Below, piece by piece: positions 38,201 to 49,043 of a stretch of 64,000 nt of DNA. The notes under the pieces were generated by a model. That model did no database searches, was not told the origin of the DNA, and saw nothing but the letters and a program-made list of their open reading frames with translations. How positions within the stretch are numbered: the stretch's first letter is position 1; each line of letters starts with the position of its first letter. The stretch comes from Hydractinia symbiolongicarpus (lineage: Eukaryota > Cnidaria > Hydrozoa > Anthoathecata > Hydractiniidae). The position numbers and the translations under genes are program-made. The stretch is from NCBI RefSeq assembly GCF_029227915.1, contig NC_079880.1, positions 21,514,501 to 21,578,500 on the forward strand, in the 5' to 3' direction.

Positions 38201-41200
38201 TTTGTCCAACGATGTAAGTTATTAATAAAACTTTTTACGTCTTCTTCATTTCGTTGGCAGTAAGGTAAGGTGAAATAAATCTTTTTTCTTTCTTCAAATA
38301 ACCAATTCGGGATTAAAAACTCTTCCTTATCTTTGTTGAAATTTCTTATCACACTATAGACAAAACCATGCCAGCCAGCTTTGTTATACTTAAATTTAAT
38401 GTATTCAATTTCTTCTTGAAAATAATCAGAAATTTTATAGGCTCTGTGTAAGTCACCTAGAATCGAATTACGTTTGTAGCGTTTCAGTACAGCTGATTTC
38501 CAGTGTATGTCTAGTTTGTTTTCTTTTCTATAACTTTCGTTTTGAAACCGTTGCCAAAGTGAATAATTTCAGTGTCCAGGAAAGGAAAACCATGCCGGCC
38601 AGCTTTCTTATACTTAAATTTAATGTATTCAATTTCTTCTTGAAAATAATCAGAAATTTTATAGGCTCTGTGTAAGTCACCTAGAATCAAATTACGTTTG
38701 TAGCGTTTCGGTACAACTGATTTCCAGTGTATAGCTAGTTTGTTTTCTTTTCTATAACTTTCGTTTTGAAACCGTTGCCAAAGTGAATAATTTCAGTGTC
38801 CAGGAAAGGAGGGGGGTCTATCTCCATTGTCAGCTTTATGTTTGGGTGATAATTATTAAGAGACTCAAAGAAAGTATCGGGTACATCTTTTTTACGTTTC
38901 CCACAAGTGTCGTCTACATAGCGTTTGTAGAGAGCTGGTTTTACAAGATCAACCACATCTTTTTCCGTCTTATTCATGTATATATTGGAAAATACAACAG
39001 ATATAGGGCCACCCATAGGACAACCATCAATTTGTTTAATTAAACGGTTGTTGACAGAAAAAATGCAGTCAGATGAGAGCTTTCGAAGCAGTTTACGAAA
39101 AATGCTTTCTTTGCACAACGGTCGTAAAACTTTATTTTGATAAATCTCTTGGCATATGTACAGTACGGTGTGAATGTAATCTACCGCGGACACCAGGCCT
39201 ATCAATAAGGGGAGAGCAATTGCTCTAGCTCACGCAAAGGCTCGCCCAATTCTGAGAAATGAGAAACTAGCTGAGCCATTAATTGCTCCCCCAATTCTAA
39301 AAAAAGTTTTCCTGCTGAGCAACATTAATTCATCTCACATAGAAATCAATGTTATCTTTCTTATTATTTACAGTAAAAAAGAACTAAAATACATAAAAAA
39401 GATAACACAACATAAAGAAAACAGACTTTGTGATAAAATATGTGTTTATAATCTTATTTTATTTATTCTAATTGCTCGCCCAGTTTAAATAATTGTACCC
39501 TTGGGGGAGCGATTTATAGCTCTGGTGTTATTTTCTTATTGATAGGCCTGGGACACGTTAATATCACACCTTTGCGTGGAGGACGGCAGCCGTTTGTCTT
39601 TTGTTATAATTAAATCCCTTAAGGGTTTTGCGATTTTATATGTTCTTTTATATAATAATCCTACTATGGCAAAGAAAACAATTTTCCACAGCAAAACTTC
39701 TGATACTCCACTGTAAATCTTCTGATACTCTTTCTAATTTATTACAGGTATTGATATTCGTTCAAGTGCAAATCCGTTAATTGAACATAACGAAATTCAC
39801 AGTGGTAAAAGATCAGGAATAGTTTGTTTAGATCATGGAAAGGGTGTGATTCGAGAAAATGACATTTACAATAACAAGGAAGCAGGCATTTATATTTTAC
39901 ATAAAGGTTGTCCTAAAATTCAGTATGTAGCTTTGTTTTGTTTTTAAGTTACAGTACAGACCAGATGTAAGCGTACGCGTACGCTCAAGTTTCACACCTT
40001 TTTCTCGGAGGCGGTAGTTGTTTGTCTTTTGTTCTTATTAATTATCTTGCGAGTCTTGTAAGTCATTAACTTGCGCATAATAAACAAAAGATTATTGAAG
40101 AGAAAATTGCTTATTATAACTGCACGTAACTATTGTTAAATAGTGTTAACATAACTATTCCCAATAGCATAATTGCAAATGTTATCAACTCTATCAATGT
40201 GGCACGAAGAGCCATTGTTTAATTTTTTATTAAACAAATGTTTTGCGTGGAAACTAAATAAACTAGCGAGAAGGCATTGTTGGTTGCGCGGGTTAAATAA
40301 AGCTTTTAAGCGATAGAAATTATTATATTTTAACAAAGATTGAAACTTTAATTTTAATAGAAATGTTTTTTTAGATTGCATTTTAAAACTTTAAAAACGA
40401 AAAACGGCGATAGAAATGTTTTTTTAGATCGCATTTTAAAAGTTTAAAAACGAAAAACGGCGATAGAAATGTTCTTTTAGATCGCATTTTAAAAGTTTTA
40501 AAACGAAAAACGGCGATAGAAATGTTTTTTTAGATCGCATTTTAAAAGTTTTAAAACGAAAAACGGCGATAGAAATGTTTTTTAGATCGCATTTTGAAAG
40601 TAAGAGCTTGTGTTTTTTAAATATATCAGATTAAAATCGCGTTGCTATAATTAGTTTTGTTGTTAAAAAAAATTAAAATTCAATAGCCTTCGCGTTTAAT
40701 TTATTTTCGCGCAGAGTATTGTTTTTAAACAATGTTTCTCGCTATGCTTTTGTTTTTAACATGAAGCAATTATTTTCGCGCAATTTGAAAGGAACTTGCT
40801 ATCCTATTTTTTTTTTTAATGAAAGCAATTATTTTTGCAAGTTGAGCGTACACGTACGCTTACATCTGGACTGTACTGTATATGTCTTTAAAATAATGAA
40901 TATGATTAATGTTTGTGCTAGGTTAATAAAAACAAAAGCTAGGGCCAATTTTCCAGATAACTGTGTAACAACGCATTTTGCAACGTAAATCAAAAGGCAA
41001 AAACAAGCAAAGATTTTTGAAAGAACTTCCTACACCAACCCTTTTGTGCCTAAGTGTGCACCCAGCAGGCCACATGGGGGTTGTAAGAATGGAGCCTCTC
41101 CTACTGTGTTTTTAAAGAGGGTGCTATTAAATGCACAAATAAGGTCTGTGAAATGGTTTTGAAAGTGATGGCACCAATATAATGACTAATAGTTGTGGCT

Positions 41201-44200
41201 GCTGCAGAAAATTTTAAAATTTAGGACCTCCATATGTATTAAAATGAAAAAAATAGTGTTTGCCAAGTTATCTAAGGTATAGCAGGGAAAAAGTTAGGGA
41301 CCACAGCCTCAGTGGTTTTCATTCTTTCATTAAGGTATACCACTTGGGTATTTTTTTTCCTTTGTAGTAACAATCATGTGTGGTCTGGACGAGCTTCTGG
41401 CATTGCTGTGACAGAAGATGGGACTGGTCATATAACAAACAACATAATTACTGAAATGGAGTGGGCAGGTATTGACATTCGGCATGGAGGTAACCCTGTC
41501 ATTTCACATAATGTGATTCAACATGGAAAATCAGATGGGATTGTTGTTGGTGAAGCTGGCAAGAGTGTTATTTTGGATAATACAATTGAAGGTAGCTTTT
41601 GTAAGTTTTGTGAGTTTGAATGCTAAGGTGTTTTATGTATGAAATGTCTCTTTGATTAGCAATAAAACTACTATAAATTTTGTAAACCTAGAGCTATGTG
41701 TCTGCTGGAATATGACAAAAGGATTTCTTTCAAATTTTTCCTGCACTAAAAACAATTTTCTCACTAAAAATTTTCATTAAAACTGGTGCAGTGGTGTATC
41801 CATTGTATATAAAGAATATAAGAACTAATGTGTATTATTTTTCAACAAATAATTTGCTGCATAACATAAGTCGCTATAGTTTGATTCATTTTTAAAAGAA
41901 TTACTGTTTTTCCAATTAATTTTTTTTTTATTATCTATTGCAAACAAGTTACTTTTTCCAACATACAGGTGTGCCCACTAAAATGAGAATTTGCGAAGTA
42001 CATTTTTTAAGTGGGCAGTCAACTTAAATGCCAAGTGAAAATTTTTTCTGATTAAAACAACTTTTTAATTTTATTTTAATTTTTTTTATTTTCATGATCA
42101 GAAAACAGTGGTTGCGGTATATGGATTTTAGACGGATCCCATCCACTCATTCACAGCAATGTAATAACGAACTCTGGAAATTCGGGAATAGCGTTTGTGA
42201 ATAACAGTGATCATGAGCACGAAAAACAGAAATTGAGTGTACATATACCGCAAAACAGAGCTGCACCAGTAAGTGATATCTGTGGTATACTTTAGAACAT
42301 TTAACAAGACAAATGTGTCTGATGAGAATTGTAATTTTAAAGAAATACCCTTCCACCATGTCAAATTGTTTTATTTGCATTTTAGACTTCTGATCTAGTT
42401 TAAAATATTTTCTTAAATTGGTTATTTAAAAAAGCTATAACATCGATGTTGATTGTCATGGCCATTTCAGCATGAAACAGGGTAACTTTTAAATTATAAT
42501 AGATTTTTATTGTGGATATTATTGCTTTTGTCAGGCTTTTAATCACGATGCTGACGAAAGAAGTGTTGATACAGAGGAGGAGTTTATATTCCCATCACCA
42601 ATGATGTTGGAACAAGAGCCGGAATCAAGATACGTGCACGGTAACTATCTCTTGTAAACTCCTTAAAGGGATCCCAAGGTACTTTTACAAGTTGGACTCA
42701 TCTAAAAGATTTGCATGAGAAATGCTAAATGATATATTTACTTTTTGTTAAAACTTCATGTAACTCCAGATATATCTTTTTAAATATTTATTTTTCTCGT
42801 CGCTTGACCGCCATCTTGGTTATCTTCGACCTTCTTTTTCGTTAAAAATTTTCATTTTAGCTCCAGTCTTTTTTAGTGGCACGTGACCCTGTTACGTATT
42901 ATTTCAGTAGCGCTTTAATAATGACTGACTGCATAGGCAGAAAATATACCTTCGCGGGGCAAAGTGGAACCAAAGCTCTCTACGAACAGTTACTTTTTTT
43001 AAAAAAAATTAAAATAATTCAGCATAAAGTTTTTTACGAACGATTATTTTTTTAAAAGAAATAGAAATAATTCTGCATATGTTCTCACATAGCTGAGCAA
43101 TCAAACGAAAAATAAAATGTACATGATTTTTATTTCAAAGTACTTTTATTTGAGACACAGGTTGTGAAAGTTACTGATTATTCAACATGTCACATATTTG
43201 TGTATGGTTTTTATTTCAAAAGGATATATTTTGGAAGGCAAATAAAATATCAAGGTGTGACTTATAAGCCCTTAAAAAGTTATGAAAAAAGTTGAAGACG
43301 GAAGAGAGAGGGGGATGCATCACCACTCCCCCTCCAGCACCAAAAGGATTAAGGGCGGTTACAACCTTTTTAATTGAAGACGGCACTCGGCATTTGCCAG
43401 GGTAATTACCAACATATTTTCAAAACTTGTACAGTAGACGTCTGTTAATTCGAACACGTTAGGGACTAAAAAATTGTTCGAATTAGCGAAATGTTCGAAT
43501 TATTGGAGTCCGAGTTAAGCAGCTCAAAATATCAGACTTTATTAAGCCAAACTCAAAGGACTTGGCAATTTGTTGAAATAACGGAAAGTTCGAATTAAGC
43601 GGCATTCGAATTAACGGACGTCTACTGTTACCTTTGCATCGACAATTATGTGACGTGGTAAAATCTCACATAAAAAGTCCCTTGGCCTTGTGCGATCGAA
43701 CGTGTAAAAAATAGCCGAAGATATAACAACGGAAAAGAGTATTTGTTTTTCCAGAGCATAGTTCAGTTGCCTCCTATGGCAATGCAAAAAAACAGTTTTG
43801 CGCTTCAATTACATCATTAGAAGCAGTTTGTCACCAATGTAGGGTGCTTAAATCATTGCAGAAAATGCTAAAAAATAAATAATAAAATGCTTTTTTTTCT
43901 GCGTTGAACTTCAATATTTATGCAATTAACTATTATTATTTTATTTCTTATTTTTCTTTGGTTTTCTCCGGTAAAAATAATATTTTTTATTTAGGAGGTA
44001 GCTAAATCAGTTTTTGTGTTTTGTTAAGTTTAAAAATTTAGGTGTCACAGTGTGCGAATATAGTCACAACAGTTATTTGTTGATGCTAAAAATGGTGAAT
44101 TATGAGGGTTTCATTGGACATTAATGTATTTGTGATGTATGTTTTTAAAAGGTCTAATCATGGAGGTGCAGATTGGTGTTAGACAGGATACCTGTCTCTC

Positions 44201-47200
44201 TTTTTTGCGCTTCGATGTCTGTCCTGCTTTTGTAACCCTGCTTATTTTAGGGCCATGAGCAAATAACCTCCCGAGCAATTAATTGCTCGCATCAGAGTGT
44301 CTACGCGAGCAATTTTGCTCGTCATATTTTGCTTTCATAAACTTTACATTTAGTCTCTCAGGGCATCTTTTTTAGGAGAGGCGTGCGCCTTGGCACACAC
44401 CTAAATCGTTTCAGGCATGTGATTATAATGTCTGCCTCAATTTCCAGTTTGGTCAAACATGTCCGTAGCTTATTTCGAACTTTCGTCGGTTAAAACGTCC
44501 GATAGATTTCTGTCTTGGTCAGACACTTTCAGATCTTAGAATTATTGAATAGTCCTGGTCCTTTAAATCCACAAGCAAGCCTATTCATAGCCAACCTGAC
44601 CATCCTAGCTAATTCACTGACTCCTGATTTATTTAAAAAACTACGTAGACATAAATCTCTTTTGCCCGGCCCCTTACACAAGAAATCCAGCCATGCGGTT
44701 CTTAACTAATGCGGAGGTGAACGCCGATGGAGCACGGAAGACGCAAGTTTGCAAAACTGCACTTACAGGCGGAACAGACAAATTATCATGGATTTAATTG
44801 TAGATAATTTCTTCATTTAACGAAACAATTGGAAACTATAGCAGTTCCAAATAAATGGATTATTTTCTTTATGCCGCAACTTTTATTCAAACAATTTTAA
44901 AAACGAAACCCACGTGCGGTATAATTTTTTTTTCTGTATAAATTTTATGTACCTGACGTGTACCTTTTAAAAAGAGATTTTATTTATTAATTTCATTTAA
45001 ACCACGCGGATAAAGATTTTTTTTAATTTAAAAACAAAGCATATTTTTTCCTATTCGCTTGTGATAACCTGAAAAATAATCATTAAATTTATGAAAACAA
45101 CAGTATAGTATTGCGGGCATACTATTTCGGACATGTACAAAAGGAAGTTAAGATTGAGAGAGTCGCAAAACCGGTAGACGCTCGATCATCGTGTTTCCCC
45201 CACTTTTCTACTGCATAATGAATGCGCAACAAAGATAAACCTTAATGCCTGTATCGCATGCGTTTTATAAAATGGCGAATGAACTGTTGCATGATTGGTG
45301 GAAAATAATCACACTAGATATCTTTTCAGTTTCACTTGAAATACCAATCAATTTTTGAGAAAAATGTTTACACTTAAAATGTTAATATTTACGCGAGCAA
45401 TAGAATGCTCGGGTAACAAGCATTTACGTGGGCACGAGCAAAAGGGAAAAATGATGAGTTTAATTTACTAGACTATGTTGATATTTGCGTTACATATTGG
45501 AAGAATATCATGAAAACAAACTTTAATTAGTCAGTAACTTCTGGCTCTTTCTGTACCATGAGAGGAATTAAAGTAGTAATTTATATTTTTTTATTGCTTA
45601 GACGGCTAGTATATCATGTTGAATTTTTTTTTAAAAAAAACAAAACAAATCATTCGTACAGAGATTGATGTGGAAAGTATGTTGAATTTTTTAACTTTGT
45701 TGCGGCAGTATATTAATTGTTTTTGGCTATGAAAGTCATTAATAATAGCGAGTGAAAGTCATGAATTTGTGAGCGCTACGGAAATACTACATAATAGGGT
45801 CATGTGCCACTAAAAAGGACTGGAGTTATAGTCTGAAATTTTTAACAAACAAGAAGATTGAAGCGGCCATCAAGGCGGCAAGAAAAACAAATATTTTAAA
45901 AAACGATGTCTGGGGTTACATGAACTTTTAACAAAAAGTAAATACTTTTAACAAAAAGTAAATACATTATTGAGAATTTCTTATGAAAATCTTTCAGGTA
46001 AGTCCAACTTATAAAAGTACCTTGAGATCCCTTTAAGTTATTGGGGTTATTCTCAAATTGAAAAATGTATTTAAGCTGAATTACAGATGTTGTGCAACAA
46101 AAACAAAACATGTATTATTTGCTACTAGTTATTAGGGTTATTCTCAAATTGAAAAATGTATTTAAGCAGAATTACAGATGTTGCGCAACAAAAACAAAAC
46201 AAATCATTCGTACAGAGATTGATGTGGAAAGTATGTTGAATTTTTTAACTTTGTTGCGGCAGTATATTAATTGTTTTTGGCTATGAAAGTCATTAATAAT
46301 AGCGAGTGAAAGTCATGAATTTGTGAGCGCTACTGAAATACTACATAATAGGGTCATGTGCCACTAAAAAGGACTGGAGTTATAGTCTGAAATTTTTAAC
46401 GAACAAGAAGATCGAAGCGGCCATCAAGGCGGCAAGAAAAACAAATATTTTAAAAAACGATGTCTGGGGTTACATGAACTTTTAACAAAAAGTAAATACT
46501 TTTAACAAAAAGTAAATACATTATTGAGAATTTCTTATGAAAATCTTTCAGGTAAGTCCAACTTATAAAAGTACCTTGAGATCCCTTTAAGTTATTGGGG
46601 TTATTCTCAAATTGAAAAATGTATTTAAGCTGAATTACAGATGTTGTGCAACAAAAACAAAACATGTATTATTTGCTACTAATTATTAGGGTTATTCTCA
46701 AATTGAAAAATGTATTTAAGCTGAATTACAGATGTTGCGCAACAAAAACAAAACATGTATTATTTGCTACTAGTTAAGGCTTGTAGAAAAATCCACTCTG
46801 ACCAAATTAATGATATCAGCCTGCTGATATGAAAAAAATTATTGAGAAATTTGTTGAATTTTTGCTTACGTGTAGACCTGAAAACACTGATCAAGAAAAT
46901 GTTAAATTGAAAGGTTGTTTGATGACATCATTAATCCATCAGTCGTGAATCTGGTGCTAAGTTTGGGAAATTTGATCTCAATTAGTAAAAATAACTGATG
47001 TCCCCACCTTTTTCTTATTTATTTGCTTCTGGATATCAATAAAAAACAGCGCTACAGCTAAGATTCCTTATTTATCCCTATTACTAGAGTACAGAACAGG
47101 TAAAGGTTTGTGCGTAAAATATTTTGAAAGCTGTGTAATTACATAATTGCTGTGCTAAAATACCTGCACCAATTAAAAGATTTCTGACAGATTATGTTGC

Positions 47201-48009
47201 TATTTATGTTTAGCTTTAGGAAAATATTCCATTTATATATAACTTGTTTATTCATGATTTTTTGACTTATTTGATTTTGTTCTCTACTAGTCTCAAAGCC
47301 AGATAAAAAAGTTGCTCAGGTCGAAGGCAATACCATTGAAAACAACAAGGGGCATGGTATTTTGTATGATGGCAAAGAAGGCATTGTAATATTTAAGAAT
47401 CAAATCAATCATAACTTAAAACATGGTATTAACTTAATACATTCTAGTGAAATAAGTATACAAGATAATGAGCTCAGTCATAATCACCTTTCCGGTGTAA
47501 ATGTTGAACTTGGTATAAATGTATCCCTTGAGGGAAATGGATTGTACGAAAATGGAGAGTATGGAGTCAGCACAGCAGGAATTAGTACTATACTTCGCAA
47601 CGATGTATTCGGTCATTCCTTACCCGGTGTATATGTTCAAACTCTTGCAGATGTTTCACTGAAAAACAACCGACTGCATGGATTAAAGCATCCATGTGTT
47701 CATGTAGAAGAACAATCGCGGTGCATTGTGGATAATAACGATTTTTACATTGGTTCTGAAGCAAAAGATTTGTACTTTCATGAAATTAGTGATGTTTCAT
47801 ATCTCGACAATAACAAAATTCATAAAATTGATAATAATGACTCTTGCAGAGACTTGTCAGATATTGTTTCATATACTGCTGTTGGTATAACGGATTGGAG
47901 ACCTCAATGCACCAATGTGGCAACCAAGAGTGCTCCATTTTTTACCACAGTTCAAATGCATAATCAAAATCGCTCGAACAACAGGAGTTCGTTTTGTGCT
48001 CTTCTGTGA
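35266..48009 (+). CDS. FBXO10: F-box only protein 10 (7 coding exons, complete)
   Basis: Exons 35266-35922, 36604-37393, 39748-39922, 41368-41591, 42102-42268, 42535-42640 and 47291-48009 keep phase throughout and give 945 aa; human FBXO10 is 956 as I recall. FBXO10 is the substrate receptor of an SCF (SKP1-CUL1) ubiquitin ligase; in mammals BCL2 is a reported target. The F-box is at residues ~22-66 (Gly-Leu-Pro-Gly-Glu-Val-Trp, Arg-Cys-Ser-Gln-Val-Cys-Lys-Asp-Trp). A PbH1/CASH right-handed beta-helix runs from ~170 to 915, built from repeats such as Asn-Lys-Glu-Ala-Gly-Ile-Tyr-Ile and Ser-Asp-Gly-Ile-Val-Val-Gly. A Ser/Asp/Lys-rich insert occurs near 350-420. The C-terminus, Ser-Phe-Cys-Ala-Leu-Leu, is a CaaX box of the geranylgeranyl type (final Leu), like the human Cys-Thr-Ile-Leu ending. 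Start: ATG 35266 or the in-frame 35275; the frame opening at 35203 crosses a splice acceptor and is rejected. A poly(A) signal aataaa is at 48181-48186. Introns 2, 3 and 6 hold mobile DNA. Confidence 0.95.
38366..38810. repeat. Tandem duplication of ~222 bp inside the Penelope-like element
   Basis: The segment starting accatgccagccagctttg and ending cagtgtccaggaaagga occurs twice in direct succession with about 3 percent difference. The second copy is continuous with the RT frame. The first copy shifts and terminates the reading toward the endonuclease. The duplication happened after insertion or in the source element. Confidence 0.88.
39194..39550. mobile_element. MITE nested in the Penelope-like element
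   Basis: Perfect 16 bp inverted ends, caggcctatcaataag at 39194-39209 and cttattgataggcctg at 39535-39550. They are flanked by a direct repeat ggacac at 39188-39193 and 39551-39556, which I read as the target duplication. The interior has repeated gagcaattgctc and gctcgcccaatt phrases. Taking one ggacac and the element out would restore a longer open stretch of RT coding sequence upstream of 39190, so it inserted into the retroelement after that element had landed. A similar gagcaa vocabulary occurs at 44260-45440. Confidence 0.88.
39951..40879. mobile_element. 929 bp non-autonomous DNA transposon with internal minisatellite (copy 2)
   Basis: The ends are inverted repeats of about 38 bp, with the left beginning acagtacagaccagatgtaa and the right its near-complement ending at 40879. 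They include nested cgtacgcgtacg palindromes. The interior holds the same ~53 bp minisatellite unit as the 30623-31550 element (array at 40357-40600). The total length is within one base of that copy, though the outer ends are only partly alike (shared acagtac). It lies in FBXO10 intron 3, starting 29 bp after the splice donor at 39923. Confidence 0.85.
40357..40600. repeat. ~53 bp minisatellite array, copy 2
   Basis: Units of acggcgatagaaatgttttt...tagatcgcattttaaaagttttaaaacgaaaa occur four to five times with very few differences. They are more alike than the units of the 31002-31220 array, which suggests recent homogenisation or expansion. Confidence 0.9.
43432..43627. mobile_element. pogo/Tigger-type MITE
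   Basis: The left end cagtagacgtctgttaattc and the right end gaattaacggacgtctactg are inverted repeats of about 24 bp. TA precedes the left end (43430-43431). The base pair after the right end is TT, probably a mutated TA. The ttcgaatta motif recurs inside. The CAGTAGAC...TTAATTCGAA terminus is typical of pogo/Tigger elements. Confidence 0.82.
44255..45440. repeat. gagcaa-type inverted pair, possible MITE inside the foldback element
   Basis: At 44262-44330 there are several gagcaa/ttgctc palindromic phrases (gagcaattaattgctcgc, cgcgagcaattttgctcgtc). At 45390-45440 there are related ones in the opposite sense (cgcgagcaatagaatgctcg, gggcacgagcaaaag). The vocabulary resembles that of the nested MITE at 39194-39550. 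The span of about 1.2 kb between them has no supported gene. Exact ends are not definable by eye. Confidence 0.4.
45643..46760. repeat. 554 bp tandem duplication
   Basis: A block containing the right arm of the foldback element is repeated with a period of 554 bp and only a handful of differences. For example, aaaaacgatgtctggggtta occurs near 45899 and 46453. A third partial copy of the aattgaaaaatgtatttaag phrase follows at about 46698. Within each unit ttttaacaaaaagtaaatac is itself doubled. Confidence 0.93.
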
Positions 48010-49043
48010 AGTGCAATATTTATATATTTTAGATATACATTTTAATCTTATTTTATGAAAGCTTTTTTTCGTTATTTTTGTATTTAGTTTAAATTTTTTT
48101 TTGTCTGGTCTTACATTCAGTCGATAAGAATTGCCAGTGAGGTTAAAATATCTCACTGAGTATTTGATACATGCAACGAGAATAAAATAATGTAAATGAG
48201 ATAGAGACTGTCCTCGACTAAATGTAGTAATAGTGTAGTTATGTAGAATTTTATGTTGACTTCAATTCTATTAAAAGTGGTATGTAGTGTATGGTGGACA
48301 TTTTTATTTAAATAATGTTGCAAAACCTCTTAAAAAGTATAAGATTACATTTGGAGGCAAACATAAAACACACCTAATAAGGCCATTGTTCAGAATGATC
48401 AGGAAATTTTTTTCTGAACTTCACTTGTGTTTTATAAAAATCAAATCAGAGATGTGAAGCATTTTTTTATTTATCATTTACATGCCTTTACTCTTTATAC
48501 CCTGATTTATTTTTATGGAAATTATTTTTAAACTACGGAAACGCTGCACATATAAATATTTTCATTTAATTGTATATTTTTATTTATTGATTGTCCATAG
48601 ATTGATATTTAAAAAAAATAATCTTAGAACATGTTTTTTTTTTTTTTTTTTCAGTTAAACCACAATTTCTTGTTTGTACTAATTTTGGGTGTATCCAGTC
48701 GAAAGATTTTGCAAGTGTAATTTTAAGTGCATTTGTGGAAACCCATTGCATTGAAAGTTTCATTGATTTTATTTCAACCTCGTTTTAGAAGATTACTATA
48801 GTTGGTGAAGTATATAGTAATAGTTGTATAAATGTTAAAAATAGAAGCCAAACAAAGATAAAGCCAATATAAATTAGTATGTAAAGTCACATATTTCACA
48901 AGTTACAAAAGTTGTTGTCTTTGTAGATGTGGAGCTTGTGCATGTTTTCAAATTTACAAATTCACCTTAGCCAAAACCATGTTTATGTTATTTCATTTAA
49001 ACATAGATTTAGATAATAAAATTTTTAAACATGCCAAGAAAAT
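48010..49043. other. Intergenic, FBXO10 3' side to the next gene
   Basis: It contains the FBXO10 3' UTR with an aataaa at 48181-48186. The rest is AT-rich spacer with a poly-T tract near 48635-48650. The two genes run in the same direction. No gene or element is recognised in between. Confidence 0.5.

Larger units (their letters stand above)
37586..39658 (-). mobile_element. Penelope-like retroelement, disrupted, in FBXO10 intron 2
   Basis: Perfect 27 bp inverted ends, attattatataaaagaaca... at 37586-37612 and the complement at 39632-39658, bound the insertion. On the minus strand a reverse-transcriptase segment (39190-38735) shows Gly-Cys-Pro-Met-Gly-Gly-Pro-Ile-Ser, then Tyr-Lys-Arg-Tyr-Val-Asp-Asp-Thr, the RT active-site motif. 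Further on, 38352-37867 encodes a GIY-YIG endonuclease (Cys-Val-Ile-Tyr-Glu-Gly-Thr-Cys-Ser-Cys-Gly-Val-Asn-Tyr-Ile-Gly-Glu). RT plus GIY-YIG with Cys residues between the GIY and YIG parts is diagnostic of the Penelope group. The RT lacks its N-terminal part. A ~222 bp tandem duplication (about 38366-38588 and 38589-38810) breaks the region between the domains, and a MITE is inserted at 39194-39550. It is not intact. Confidence 0.88.
42661..46591. mobile_element. Foldback element with ~240 bp inverted arms in FBXO10 intron 6
   Basis: The left arm from 42661 (ccttaaagggatcccaaggt...) to about 42900 (...tagtggcacgtgaccctg) is the imperfect reverse complement of about 45795-46037, and again of about 46349-46591. 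The right arm is present twice because of a 554 bp tandem duplication. The interior carries a pogo-like MITE (43432-43627) and a gagcaa-rich inverted pair (about 44260 and 45390-45430), so it was invaded repeatedly. No transposase is visible. The element begins 21 bp after the exon 6 donor at 42641. Confidence 0.8.

Noticed and set aside
45896-46665. Two identical 71-aa minus-strand ORFs
   Set aside because: The identity comes from the 554 bp tandem duplication; the frame has no domain and lies in foldback-element DNA.
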